DNA from: Amycolatopsis endophytica
GTDB lineage: Bacteria > Actinomycetota > Actinomycetes > Mycobacteriales > Pseudonocardiaceae
Assembly: GCF_013410405.1 (NCBI RefSeq)
Contig: NZ_JACCFK010000001.1
Coordinates: 3,968,001 to 4,032,000, forward strand
Reading direction: 5' to 3'
Length of the DNA: 64,000 nt
A model generated the notes under the pieces. The model was not told where the DNA came from and did no database searches. It was given only the letters and a program-made list of their open reading frames with translations. Positions within the stretch are counted from its first letter, which is position 1. Each line of letters opens with the position of its first letter. A program made the position numbers and the translations under genes. Of the stretch, positions 27,876-35,782 are shown in pieces.

Positions 27876-28522
27876 TGGGCATCTTCGGACGCAAGAAGCG
27901 GGGCCGCCACGCGATGGCCGACCCCGGTGACGTCTGGGAAGACGACATCACCGAGGAGCCGGAAGACGAGCCGGGGCCCGACGGCGCGGGCGGGCCGTTC
28001 GACATCACCGAGGCGCCCGAGGACGGCCGCCCGCGGATCGACCTCGGCTCGGTGCGCGTCCCGGTGCCCGACGGCACCCAGGTGCAGGTCGAGATGGACC
28101 AGCAGGCCGGTGGCGTGCGGGCGGTGCACGTCGTGACGGCGCACGGGCAGGTCACCGTGAGCGCCTACGCCGCGCCGCGGTCGGGCGGGCTGTGGCACGA
28201 GGTGGTCGCCGAGCTGACCGAGCAGCTGCGGGGCGACGGCGCCAAGGTGGCGCCGGGCAACGGCGAGTGGGGCCCGGAGCTGTCGGCGCTGATCGGTGAC
28301 GTCGCGCTGCGGTTCGTCGGTGTCGACGGCCCGCGGTGGATGCTGCGCGGCGTGATCGCCGGCCCGCAGTCGATGGCCGCCGAAGCGCCCGCGGTCCTGC
28401 GCGACATCGTCCGCGGCACGATCGTCGACCGCGGCGACGCGCCGATGCCGGTGCGCACGCCGTTGCCGATCACCCTGCCCGAGGCGGTTCAGCAGCACAT
28501 CGCACAGCAGCAGGGCCAGTAG
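27875..28522 (+). CDS. DUF3710 family protein
   Basis: The product (215 residues) starts 'MGIFGRKKRGRHAM' (basic). It then has an acidic disordered stretch (about 18-50) and a compact alpha/beta domain including 'VQVEMDQQAGGVRAVHVVTAHGQVTVSAYAAPRSGGLW' and 'RWMLRGVIAGPQ'. It matches DUF3710, found directly behind dut throughout actinobacteria (Rv2696c position). Function unknown. Its start overlaps the dut stop by one base. Downstream, short hairpins at 28547-28577 may end transcription. Confidence 0.9.
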   Translation: MGIFGRKKRGRHAMADPGDVWEDDITEEPEDEPGPDGAGGPFDITEAPEDGRPRIDLGSVRVPVPDGTQVQVEMDQQAGGVRAVHVVTAHGQVTVSAYAAPRSGGLWHEVVAELTEQLRGDGAKVAPGNGEWGPELSALIGDVALRFVGVDGPRWMLRGVIAGPQSMAAEAPAVLRDIVRGTIVDRGDAPMPVRTPLPITLPEAVQQHIAQQQGQ

Positions 28523-28573
28523 CGGCGCGGCCGGACCCGGCGCCCCCCGATGTGGCATCGGTGGCGTCTGACG

Positions 28574-29305
28574 CTACGAATGTGGCCCGGGGGGAGCGGT
28601 CGCGTTCGCTTGGAGCCAGCTCTGCAGTGTCGCCCGGCCGAGCGATTCGCGGTCGGCGCCCAGCGCCTCCAGCGTCGTCTCACGGACCACCGCGCGGGGC
28701 AACGCGCGTGCCCACGCGTGGGCGACCGCGACCGGGTGCACGGGATCGTCGGTGCAGGCGGCGATCCCGACCGGGATGTCCAGCGAAGCCAGCTCGTCGA
28801 GCGTCGGCGCGGGATGGCCGGACGCGGCCCGCAGGCTCGCCGCCAGTCCGGTCCCGTGCCGCCGCCACGCGCGGGTCAGCTCGGCGGCCAGCCACGGTGG
28901 CACACCGTCGGTCGCGATCCGCAAGGCGTTCTCCAGGCCGTGTTCGTCCACCAGGTCCGCGGAGGCACGCGCCGCGAGCGAGGCCGGGGCGTCCGACGGC
29001 GGCCCGGACCACGCAGGCAGCGCGAGCAGCAGACCGGCGCAGCGGCCGGGGTTGCGCACCGCCCATTCGGCGGCCAGATGGGCGCCCAGCGAGATGCCCC
29101 CGGCGAGCACCGGGCCGTCCTCGGCGGCCTCGTCCAGTGACGTGAGCGACCCGGCCGTCACGGCGCTTCCGGACGGCGGTGCGGGGGTGTGCGTCCTGAT
29201 CCCGGACGCATGCAGCGGACCTGCGAAAACAGACCGCACGAAGACCTCGTCGGAGCCCGTTCCCGGGAGCAGGACAGCGGGTGGTTTCGGCATTGCGGAC
29301 GTCAC
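28574..29305 (-). CDS. Alpha/beta-hydrolase-fold protein
   Basis: The product (243 residues) starts 'PPAVLLPGTGSDEVFVRSVF', the oxyanion-strand region of alpha/beta hydrolases. The nucleophile elbow is 'AGGISLGAHLA', with serine as nucleophile; a late 'DDPVHPV' supplies Asp and His positions. It corresponds to Rv2695 by place. No substrate is known. The start is either GTG 29305, giving 'VTSAMPKPP', or ATG 29293; neither has a strong ribosome-binding site, and GTG matches the usual homologue length. It is convergent with the dut-DUF3710 pair and divergent from the OB-fold gene. Confidence 0.83.
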   Translation of the reverse strand: MTSAMPKPPAVLLPGTGSDEVFVRSVFAGPLHASGIRTHTPAPPSGSAVTAGSLTSLDEAAEDGPVLAGGISLGAHLAAEWAVRNPGRCAGLLLALPAWSGPPSDAPASLAARASADLVDEHGLENALRIATDGVPPWLAAELTRAWRRHGTGLAASLRAASGHPAPTLDELASLDIPVGIAACTDDPVHPVAVAHAWARALPRAVVRETTLEALGADRESLGRATLQSWLQANATAPPGPHS

Positions 29306-29408
29306 GTTGCGATCTTGGCGCAAACCGGCTGTGCTGGCCCCCGCAAGGTTAGGCTGGACGACATACGGGCCGTTCAAGTCGGGGGCCCCGGAACAGGAGC
29401 AGTGGCCT

Positions 29409-29786
29409 ATGTCCGCCAAAGACGGCGGCTATTTCAGCCGGCTGGTGCGCAAGCTCACCAGCGACGTCGAGGATCTCGACGCCGACGATCTGTCCGAAAA
29501 ATCCGAGGCCGGCGGTGCGCGGCGTGCCTGCGACTGCCGGTCGGGCGAAGAGGTGACCGTTCTGGGCCGGTTACGCAGCGTCGAGCTGTGTCCCACGAAA
29601 GAGGCGGCGACACTGCGGGCCGAGTTGTTCGACGGGACCGAGGGCGTGACGCTAGTCTGGCTGGGACGGCGCCGTATCCCGGGTATCGAACCGGGCCGGA
29701 CCATCAAGGTCCGCGGACGCATGGCCGAACGGGACGGCCAGAAGGTGCTGTACAACCCGTTCTACGAGCTGCAGACGACCTCCTGA
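29409..29786 (+). CDS. OB-fold nucleic-acid-binding domain protein
   Basis: The 125-residue protein has a polar N-terminal helix (1-40) and then a single OB-fold: 'GEEVTVLGRLRSVELCP', 'TLRAELFDGTEGVTLVWLG', 'IEPGRTIKVRGRMAERDGQKVLYNPFYEL'. The order of strands resembles the tRNA-anticodon-type OB fold seen in DNA polymerase III alpha and RecG-like proteins. It is orthologous in place to Rv2694c. It probably binds single-stranded nucleic acid, by inference from the fold only. It is followed 12 bases later by the DUF3159 gene in the same direction. Confidence 0.88.
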   Translation: MSAKDGGYFSRLVRKLTSDVEDLDADDLSEKSEAGGARRACDCRSGEEVTVLGRLRSVELCPTKEAATLRAELFDGTEGVTLVWLGRRRIPGIEPGRTIKVRGRMAERDGQKVLYNPFYELQTTS

Positions 29787-29798
29787 ATTGGTAGCCGC

Positions 29799-30560
29799 GT
29801 GACTGAACCCGCCCGTCCAGGCGAGAAGACCGACGAAAGCCCCGCCGGCGAGACCGGGGCCGAACCTGGGCGGGCGGGTGACAAACCGCAGCCCACGATG
29901 CTCGAGCAGATGGGCGGCGTGTCCGGGCTCGTCTACTCGTCCCTGCCGATCGTCGTGTTCGTGCTGGCGAACTCGTTCTTCGGGTTGACCGTCGGCATCT
30001 GGAGCGCGATCGGCAGCGCCGTGGCGATCACGATTCTGCGGCTCGTGCGCCGTGAACCGCTGCAGCCCGCGATCTCCGGTTTCTTCGGGGTCGCGATCGC
30101 GGCGTTCATCGCCTACCGCACCGGGTCCGCGAAGGGTTTCTTCCTGTTCGGGATCTGGGCGAGCCTCGTCTACGGCGGGGTGTTCGTGCTGTCCGTGCTG
30201 GTCCGCTGGCCGCTGGCGGGCGTGGTGTGGAACTTCCTCAACGGCACGGGACACGCCTGGCGCCGCGACAAGCCCTCGCGCCTGGGCTACGACATCGCGA
30301 CCCTCGCGCTGGCCGCCGTCTTCTTCGCGCGCTTCGTCGTGCAGCGGTGGCTCTACGAGGCCGACTACACGGGCTGGCTGGCCTTCGCCAAGATCGCGAT
30401 GGGCTACCCGCTGTACGGCTTGGCCCTGCTGGTGGTCGTCTGGGCCGTGCGTCGTTCCGACAAACGCCTCAAGGCCCTCGAAGAGGCCAAGGCGGCGGAG
30501 GAAGAGGACGTCGAGGCCCGCTTGCGGCTCAAGTACGGCCAGCCGCCCCAGGAAGCCTGA
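29799..30560 (+). CDS. DUF3159 integral membrane protein
   Basis: The product (253 residues) begins with a disordered charged tail (1-30) and then about six transmembrane helices, starting 'GLVYSSLPIVVFVLANSFFGL' and ending 'GYPLYGLALLVVVWAVRR'. A highly charged C-terminal helix (about 220-253) would lie in the cytoplasm. It is the DUF3159 family, found in this position in mycobacteria (Rv2693c). No function is known; the pore-like arrangement of short helices suggests a transporter or channel, but this is a guess. It is co-directional with the OB-fold gene and ends before a composite repeat. Confidence 0.88.
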   Translation: MTEPARPGEKTDESPAGETGAEPGRAGDKPQPTMLEQMGGVSGLVYSSLPIVVFVLANSFFGLTVGIWSAIGSAVAITILRLVRREPLQPAISGFFGVAIAAFIAYRTGSAKGFFLFGIWASLVYGGVFVLSVLVRWPLAGVVWNFLNGTGHAWRRDKPSRLGYDIATLALAAVFFARFVVQRWLYEADYTGWLAFAKIAMGYPLYGLALLVVVWAVRRSDKRLKALEEAKAAEEEDVEARLRLKYGQPPQEA

Positions 30561-30668
30561 CGGCCGGGGCCGACTCAGACCTCCCCGCTCACCACAGCAA
30601 ACCACCGCCCGGCAACGCAAGCCAGCACACGACCGGCCCGGACCTCCCCCGCCCCTCATCCCAAGCCT

Positions 30669-30737
30669 GTTTGGTCGCTGATCAGCGGGGTCAAGGTAGT
30701 CTTTCCCGCCTTGACGCCGCTGCTCAGCGACTGAAAC
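30669..30737. repeat. Long stem-loop of the composite element, copy 1
   Basis: Arms of about 28 bases (30669-30696 and 30709-30737) pair with a few mismatches around the 12-base loop TAGTCTTTCCCG. The same arms and loop, in the opposite orientation, occur at 52212-52277 and 59621-59690. Placed between convergent stop codons, it may also serve as a terminator. Confidence 0.8.
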
Positions 30738-30926
30738 CCTCCGCAAGGAGGGGCGGGGGAGGTCGAACCCAAGCCGACCGACTACCGGCCGCCCACGCGC
30801 CCAGCGGTCACCGAGCCAGCCGAAGCGCGGGTTCAAAGATCAAGAGCGTCCTCGCCGGACAGGCAGGCTCCGGGATGACCAGGGGTTTTCGAGTCCGGCT
30901 CACCTCAACGAGGTGGTCCGCTGTGC

Positions 30927-31061
30927 GGTCATCCCGTCGCCTTCCTGTTTGTGCATATCACTGTGAGCCAGGCCCGCAAGGTTGGCATGTCAACTCACGC
31001 GAGCACGAAGGTTGCGGGCCTGGCTCACAGTGATCGTCCGGTTTCAGGCGACGGGATGACC
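30927..31061. repeat. Nested inverted repeat within copy 1
   Basis: Outer arms GGTCATCCCGTCGCC (30927-30941) and its complement (31047-31061) enclose a perfect 23-bp inverted repeat (30957-30979 with 31012-31034). The inner loop is 32 bases. The same 15-base outer arms occur at 59328-59342 and 59419-59433. Confidence 0.85.
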
Positions 31062-31098
31062 ACCCAGCTCCGGGTTTCAAGCAGCTCGCTGGCGCGCG

Positions 31099-31755
31099 CT
31101 AGTAGCCGAGTGCTTTGCGGATGTCGGCTTCGACCTCTGACGAGGCGACGAACAGCAGCTCGTCGCCCGGTTCGAGTGGGTCTTCCGGCTGGGGCACGAT
31201 CACCCGGTCGCCGCGCAGGATCGTCACCAGTGCGGCGTCCCGGGGCAGCGCCAGGTCGCTCACCGGGCGGCCCGCCAGCGGGGTGTGCTCGGGCAGGGTC
31301 AGCTCGACCAGGTTGGCCTGTCCCTGCCGGAACGTCATCAGCCGCACCAGGTCGCCGACGCTGACGGCCTCCTCGACCATCGCGGCCAGGATCCGCGGCG
31401 TCGACACGGCGACGTCCACGCCCCACGCGTCGGTGTAGAGCCACTCGTTGGACGGGTTGTTGACCCGCGCCACGACGCGCCGTACCGCGAACTCGGTCTT
31501 CGCCAAGAGTGACACGACCAGGTTGACCTTGTCATCGCCCGTCGCGGCGATCACCACGTCGCAGCGCTCGATACCGGACTCCTCCAGCGTGGACACCTCA
31601 CACGCGTCCCCGAGCACCCAGTCCGCCTGCTCGACCGTCTCCGGCTCGAACTGCCCGGACTGCCGCTCGATCAGCATGACCTGGTGGCCGCCGTCGATCA
31701 GCTCCTTGGCGATCGACCGGCCCACCGCGCCCGCCCCCGCGATCGCGACCCGCAT
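31099..31755 (-). CDS. ceoC: TrkA-family potassium-uptake regulatory protein (CeoC/TrkB-like)
   Basis: The product (218 residues) is one RCK unit. A Rossmann RCK_N domain binds NAD(H)/nucleotide ('MRVAIAGAGAVGRSIAKELI', 'GDACEVSTLEESGIERCDVVIAATGDDKVNLV'), followed by an RCK_C domain from about 135 ('LVELTLPEHTPLAGRPVSDL'). It is the second gene of a pair whose start codon overlaps the stop of the first (TGATG). The pair matches mycobacterial CeoB/CeoC (Rv2691/Rv2692), which gate potassium uptake. No TrkH/TrkG channel gene lies nearby; the only ion-permease candidate is the divergent gene at 32525. Confidence 0.92.
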   Translation of the reverse strand: MRVAIAGAGAVGRSIAKELIDGGHQVMLIERQSGQFEPETVEQADWVLGDACEVSTLEESGIERCDVVIAATGDDKVNLVVSLLAKTEFAVRRVVARVNNPSNEWLYTDAWGVDVAVSTPRILAAMVEEAVSVGDLVRLMTFRQGQANLVELTLPEHTPLAGRPVSDLALPRDAALVTILRGDRVIVPQPEDPLEPGDELLFVASSEVEADIRKALGY

Positions 31756-32420
31756 CAGGCCTCCTCTTCCGGAGCACGGGCCGCCGTGCTCGTCACGTCG
31801 CCCACGGTCCCGGACCGCGCCGCGACGTAGACCAGGTCATCCGCCTGCAGGACCGTCTTGGAATCGGGCAGGACGGGGGTTCCGAACCGCATGATGAACG
31901 CCACGCGCGAGCCGGTCGACTCCTGCAGCTCGTTGACGCTGCGCCCGACCCAGCCCTCGTGCAGCGGCAGCTGCAGCACCGCGACGTTGCCGCTCGGATC
32001 GCGCCACGCCGAGGCCACCCCGTCGGGCAGCAGGGTGCGCAGGAACCGGTCGGTCGTCCACGGCACGGTCGCCACGGTCGGGATGCCCAGCCGCTCGTAG
32101 ACGGCCGCGCGCTTGGGGTCGTAGATCCGCGCGACGACGTGCTCCACGCCGAAGTTCTCCCGCGCCACCCGCGCGGAGATGATGTTGGAGTTGTCCCCGT
32201 TGGACACCGCGGCGAACGCGCCCGCCTTCTCGATGCCCGCATCGATCAGCACCTGCCGGTCGAATCCCATGCCCAGCACCTGCTGGCCGTGGAAGTCGCT
32301 GCCCAGCCTGCGGAACGCCTCCCGCGTCTTGTCGATCACCGCGACCTCGTGCCCGAGGCGTTCGAGGGCCGCGGCCAGGGATGCGCCGACCCGGCCGCAC
32401 CCCATGATCACCACGTGCAC
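31755..32420 (-). CDS. ceoB: TrkA-family potassium-uptake regulatory protein (CeoB-like)
   Basis: The product (221 residues) is another RCK_N plus RCK_C protein: 'MHVVIMGCGRVGASLAAALE' with the GxGxxG nucleotide loop, the acidic strand end in 'HEVAVIDKT', 'FAAVSNGDNSNIISARVARENFG', and a C-terminal domain including 'SKTVLQADDLVYVAA'. The GTG at 32420 is chosen over the ATG fifteen bases upstream because a perfect AGGAGG sits six bases in front of the GTG and lies inside the longer reading. It is coupled to ceoC by a one-base overlap and divergent from the APC-fold permease at 32525. Confidence 0.92.
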   Translation of the reverse strand: MHVVIMGCGRVGASLAAALERLGHEVAVIDKTREAFRRLGSDFHGQQVLGMGFDRQVLIDAGIEKAGAFAAVSNGDNSNIISARVARENFGVEHVVARIYDPKRAAVYERLGIPTVATVPWTTDRFLRTLLPDGVASAWRDPSGNVAVLQLPLHEGWVGRSVNELQESTGSRVAFIMRFGTPVLPDSKTVLQADDLVYVAARSGTVGDVTSTAARAPEEEA

Positions 32421-32524
32421 GTCCTGCCTCCTCATGCGTCACCCGATCGGCGGCTACCCGGTAGATGCCGTCGCAGAACCTACCTTGTCCGGCCCCTTCG
32501 CGGACCCGCCCGTACCCTTCTGAC

Positions 32525-34555
32525 GTGTCGAAGATTGCGACCGCCACGAAACGGCTGCTCGTGGGCCGTCCGTTCCGCTCGGACCGGTTGTCCCACACTC
32601 TGCTCCCCAAGCGGATCGCGCTGCCGATTTTCGCCTCCGACGCGCTGTCGAGCGTGGCCTACGCACCCGAGGAAATCTTCCTCACGCTGAGCGTCGCCGG
32701 ACTGTCCGCGTACGCGTACGCGCCGTGGATCGGCATCGCCGTCGCGGTGGTCATGCTGGTCGTGGTGGCCTCCTACCGCCAGAACGTGCACGCCTACCCC
32801 AGCGGCGGCGGCGACTACGAGGTCGCCAGCACCAACCTGGGTGGCAAGTTCGGCCTGACGGTGGCGAGCGCGCTGCTCGTCGACTACGTCCTCACGGTGG
32901 CGGTGTCGACGTCCTCCGGGGTGGCCAACATCGGGTCGGCGATCCCGTTCGTCGCCGAGCACAAGGTGCTGACCGCGGTGGTGATCGTGGTCGTGCTCAC
33001 CTCGATGAACCTGCGGGGTGTGCGCGAATCGGGCAAGACCTTCGCGATCCCGACCTACGGTTTCATCGTCGGCATCCTCGGCATGGTCGCGTGGGGCCTG
33101 TTCGAGGCGGTGCGGGGTACGCCGATGAAGGCCGAGAGCGCCGGGTTCGAGCTGCACGAGGAAGCCTCGCTCACCGGGTTCGCGTTCTTCTTCCTGATCC
33201 TGCGGTCGTTCTCCTCCGGCGCCGCCGCGCTGACCGGCGTCGAGGCGATCAGCAACGGCGTGCCCGCGTTCCGCAAGCCGAAGTCGAAGAACGCGGCGAC
33301 GACGCTGCTGATGATGGGCGTGCTCGCGGTGACGATGCTGGTCGGCATCATCACGCTGGCGATCCTCACCGACGTGAAGTTCGCCGAGAACCCGGCGACG
33401 CAGCTGGTCGGCGCCCCGGAGGGCTACCAGCAGAAGACGATCGTGACCCAGATCGCGCACGCGGTCTTCTCCGGTTTCTCGCCCGCGTTCTACTACATCT
33501 CGTTCGTCACCGGCATCATCCTGCTGCTGGCCGCGAACACCGCGTTCAACGGTTTCCCGGTGCTCGCGTCGATCCTCGCGCAGGACCGCTACCTGCCGCG
33601 GCAGCTGCACACGCGTGGTGACCGGCTCACCTTCTCCAACGGCATCCTGTTCCTGGCCGCGTTCGCGCTGATCCTGATCATCGCGTTCGACGCCGAGGTC
33701 ACGAAGCTGATCCAGCTCTACATCGTGGGCGTGTTCGTGTCGTTCACGGTCAGCCAGGCCGGCATGCTGCGGCACTGGCACCGGCTCCTGGCCACCGAAA
33801 CCGATCCGGGTGTCCGGCGGCGGATGCGGCGCTCGCAGACGGTCAACGCGATCGGTCTGACGATGACCGGGGCGGTGCTGGTGATCGTGCTGATCACCAA
33901 GTTCCTGCTCGGCGCGTGGATCGCGATCGCCGCGATGGTGGCGATCTACCTGCTGATGACGGCGATCCGGCGGCACTACGACCGGGTGTCGGAGGAGCTG
34001 TCCGCGCTGGACGGCGCCAACCCGACCGTGCTGCCCTCCCGCAACCACGCCATCGTGCTGGTGTCCAAACTCCACCTGCCGACCATGCGCGCGCTGGCCT
34101 ATGCCAAGGCGATGCGGCCGGACGTGCTGGAGGCGGTGACGGTCAACGTCGACGACGCCGAGACGCGTCAGCTCACCGCCGAGTGGGAGGGCAAGGGCTT
34201 CAAGGTGCCGTTGAAGGTGATCGAGTCGCCCTACCGCGAAATCACGCGCCCGGTGCTCGACTACGTCAAGCGCGTGCGTGGCGACAACCCGCGGGACGTG
34301 GTGACGGTGCTGATCCCGGAGTACGTGGTCGGGCGCTGGTGGGAACAGTTGCTGCACAACCAGAGCGCGCTGCGGCTCAAGGGCCGGCTGCTGTTCCAGC
34401 CGGGTGTGATGGTCACCAGCGTGCCGTGGCAGCTGGAGTCCTCGGCCAAGGCGCTGCGGCGCGCGGCCCGTGCCCGCATCCGGCCCGCGGCCGGTGACGT
34501 GCGGCGCGGGTACGTCCCCGAGCGTCCCGGAACGGGTAAGGACGGCGGGAAGTGA
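32525..34555 (+). CDS. APC-fold permease resembling KimA-type potassium importers
   Basis: The product (676 residues) has 12 membrane helices and a soluble C-terminal domain of about 170 residues. The N-terminal 'LPIFASDALSSVAYAPEEIFLTL' and 'YPSGGGDYEVASTNLGGKFG' closely follow the pattern of the bacterial KimA/YdaO potassium importers, where the segment after the first helix helps coordinate K+. The C-terminal domain (from about 500) resembles the cyclic-di-AMP-binding part of KimA. It is commonly annotated only as an amino-acid permease (Rv2690c position). Divergence from two RCK genes supports potassium transport, which I infer. The GTG start overlaps no neighbour; the stop overlaps the next start (GTGA). 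Confidence 0.82.
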   Translation: MSKIATATKRLLVGRPFRSDRLSHTLLPKRIALPIFASDALSSVAYAPEEIFLTLSVAGLSAYAYAPWIGIAVAVVMLVVVASYRQNVHAYPSGGGDYEVASTNLGGKFGLTVASALLVDYVLTVAVSTSSGVANIGSAIPFVAEHKVLTAVVIVVVLTSMNLRGVRESGKTFAIPTYGFIVGILGMVAWGLFEAVRGTPMKAESAGFELHEEASLTGFAFFFLILRSFSSGAAALTGVEAISNGVPAFRKPKSKNAATTLLMMGVLAVTMLVGIITLAILTDVKFAENPATQLVGAPEGYQQKTIVTQIAHAVFSGFSPAFYYISFVTGIILLLAANTAFNGFPVLASILAQDRYLPRQLHTRGDRLTFSNGILFLAAFALILIIAFDAEVTKLIQLYIVGVFVSFTVSQAGMLRHWHRLLATETDPGVRRRMRRSQTVNAIGLTMTGAVLVIVLITKFLLGAWIAIAAMVAIYLLMTAIRRHYDRVSEELSALDGANPTVLPSRNHAIVLVSKLHLPTMRALAYAKAMRPDVLEAVTVNVDDAETRQLTAEWEGKGFKVPLKVIESPYREITRPVLDYVKRVRGDNPRDVVTVLIPEYVVGRWWEQLLHNQSALRLKGRLLFQPGVMVTSVPWQLESSAKALRRAARARIRPAAGDVRRGYVPERPGTGKDGGK

Positions 34556-35742
34556 CGGACTGGACCGGGCGGACCCTGGAACTCGAAGTGGGTCCCGTGG
34601 CGCACGGCGGGCACTGCGTGTCCCGTGTGGACGGTCGTGTCGTGTTCGTGCGGCACGCGTTGCCCGGTGAGCTGGTGCGCGCGGAGGTGACCGAGGACAA
34701 GGGCGGTTCGTTCTGCCGTGCCGACGCCGTCGAGGTGCTCACACCGGTACCGGAGCGCGTCGATCCGCCGTGCCCGCTGGCGGTGCCCGGGCAGTGCGGT
34801 GGCTGCGACTGGCAGCACGCGGCGCCGGAGTTCCAGCGCGAGCTCAAGGCGCGGGTGGTGGCCGAGCAGCTGCGGCGGCTGGCCGGGATCGAGTGGCCGG
34901 TCGAGGTCGAGGCGCTGCCCGGGGATGTGCTGGGCTGGCGGTCACGCGTGCGGCTGGTGGCCGGGCGGGACGGGCGCGCCGGGCTGCGGGCGCACCGCAG
35001 CCACCGCGTGATCCCGCTGGAGAAGTGCCCGATCGCGGTGCCGGGTGCGCTCGACCAGGCGCTGGGCCGGCGCTGGCGGCCGGGCACCGAGATTGAGAAC
35101 ACCATCGACGGGGACGGCCGGGTCCACGCCCGCGAACTGGCGACCGTGCGCGGCAAGCGGCGGGCCCGTCAGCTGACCGGCGGGGAGGCGGTGCAGCACG
35201 CGGCCGGCCGCGACTGGCGCCTGCAGGCACACGGGTTCTGGCAGGTGCACCCGGCCGCGGCGGACACGTTCGCCGAGGTGGTGCGCGAGTGGGCGCGGGC
35301 TTCGCCGGGCGCGCTGGCCTGGGACCTCTACGCCGGGGTCGGGCTGTTCGCGTCGGTGCTCGCCGCGCAGGTCGGTCCCTCGGGCCAGGTCGTGGCGGTG
35401 GAGTCGGGGCGGCGGGCGGTCACCGACGGCGAGCGCAACCTCGCGGACCTGCCGCAGGTGGGCTGGCGGGCGGGCCGGACCGAGGACGTGCTGCGGAAGC
35501 TGTCCGGTCGGCCGGAGGTGGTCGTGCTGGACCCGCCGCGCTCCGGCGCGGGACGCGAGGTGGTCGAGACGCTGGCCGCGGCGTCGCCGTCGCGGGTGGT
35601 GTATGTCGCGTGCGATCCGGCGGCGCTGGCCCGTGACGTCGCGACTTTTGCCGAGGCGGGGTACCGGCTGGAGCGGTTGCGGGCGTTCGACGCGTTCCCG
35701 ATGACGCACCACGTGGAGTGCGTGGCGCTGCTGACGCGCTGA
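34552..35742 (+). CDS. TRAM-domain RNA (uracil-C5)-methyltransferase, RlmD/TrmA family
   Basis: The product (396 residues) has an N-terminal TRAM RNA-binding barrel ('LELEVGPVAHGGHCVSRVDGRVVFVRHALPGE'). An iron-sulfur site follows, with Cys in 'PPCPLAVPGQCGGCDWQH' and 'EKCPIA', and then a SAM-binding domain ('AWDLYAGVGLFASVLA'). Catalytic motifs are 'VVLDPPRSGAGREV' and 'VVYVACDPAALARDV', where the 'ACDP' cysteine is the methyl-transfer nucleophile. It therefore makes 5-methyluridine in rRNA or tRNA. GTG 34552 overlaps the preceding stop by four bases. Which RNA it modifies is unclear from sequence. Confidence 0.9.
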   Translation: MTDWTGRTLELEVGPVAHGGHCVSRVDGRVVFVRHALPGELVRAEVTEDKGGSFCRADAVEVLTPVPERVDPPCPLAVPGQCGGCDWQHAAPEFQRELKARVVAEQLRRLAGIEWPVEVEALPGDVLGWRSRVRLVAGRDGRAGLRAHRSHRVIPLEKCPIAVPGALDQALGRRWRPGTEIENTIDGDGRVHARELATVRGKRRARQLTGGEAVQHAAGRDWRLQAHGFWQVHPAAADTFAEVVREWARASPGALAWDLYAGVGLFASVLAAQVGPSGQVVAVESGRRAVTDGERNLADLPQVGWRAGRTEDVLRKLSGRPEVVVLDPPRSGAGREVVETLAAASPSRVVYVACDPAALARDVATFAEAGYRLERLRAFDAFPMTHHVECVALLTR

Positions 35743-35782
35743 GGCGCCGAAAACTGTCGGTGGTGTCCGGCAGGATGTCCCC

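Larger units (their letters stand above)
30580..31098 (-). repeat. Composite non-coding repeat element, copy 1 (inverted relative to copies 2 and 3)
   Basis: Read on the minus strand this interval shares ordered blocks with 51990-52350 and 59285-59760: a 'GCAGCGAGCTG...GGAGCTGGGTG' start, 'TCATCCCGTCGCC', 'GGACGATCAC', 'CGGCCGGTAGTCGGTCGGCT', 'CCTCCCCCGCCCCTCC', the long stem-loop, and 'GATGAGGGGCGGGGGAGG...GCTTGCGTTGCCGGG'. It lies between two convergent genes and contains no plausible gene. It is the most complete copy: the 52-kb copy appears to lack about 150 bases of the middle. Confidence 0.8.

Noticed and set aside
28547..28577. Two short hairpins between DUF3710 and the alpha/beta hydrolase genes
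   Set aside because: Stems of 6-8 bases with mismatches are possible terminators, but they are too weak to call as features and the second runs into the hydrolase stop.
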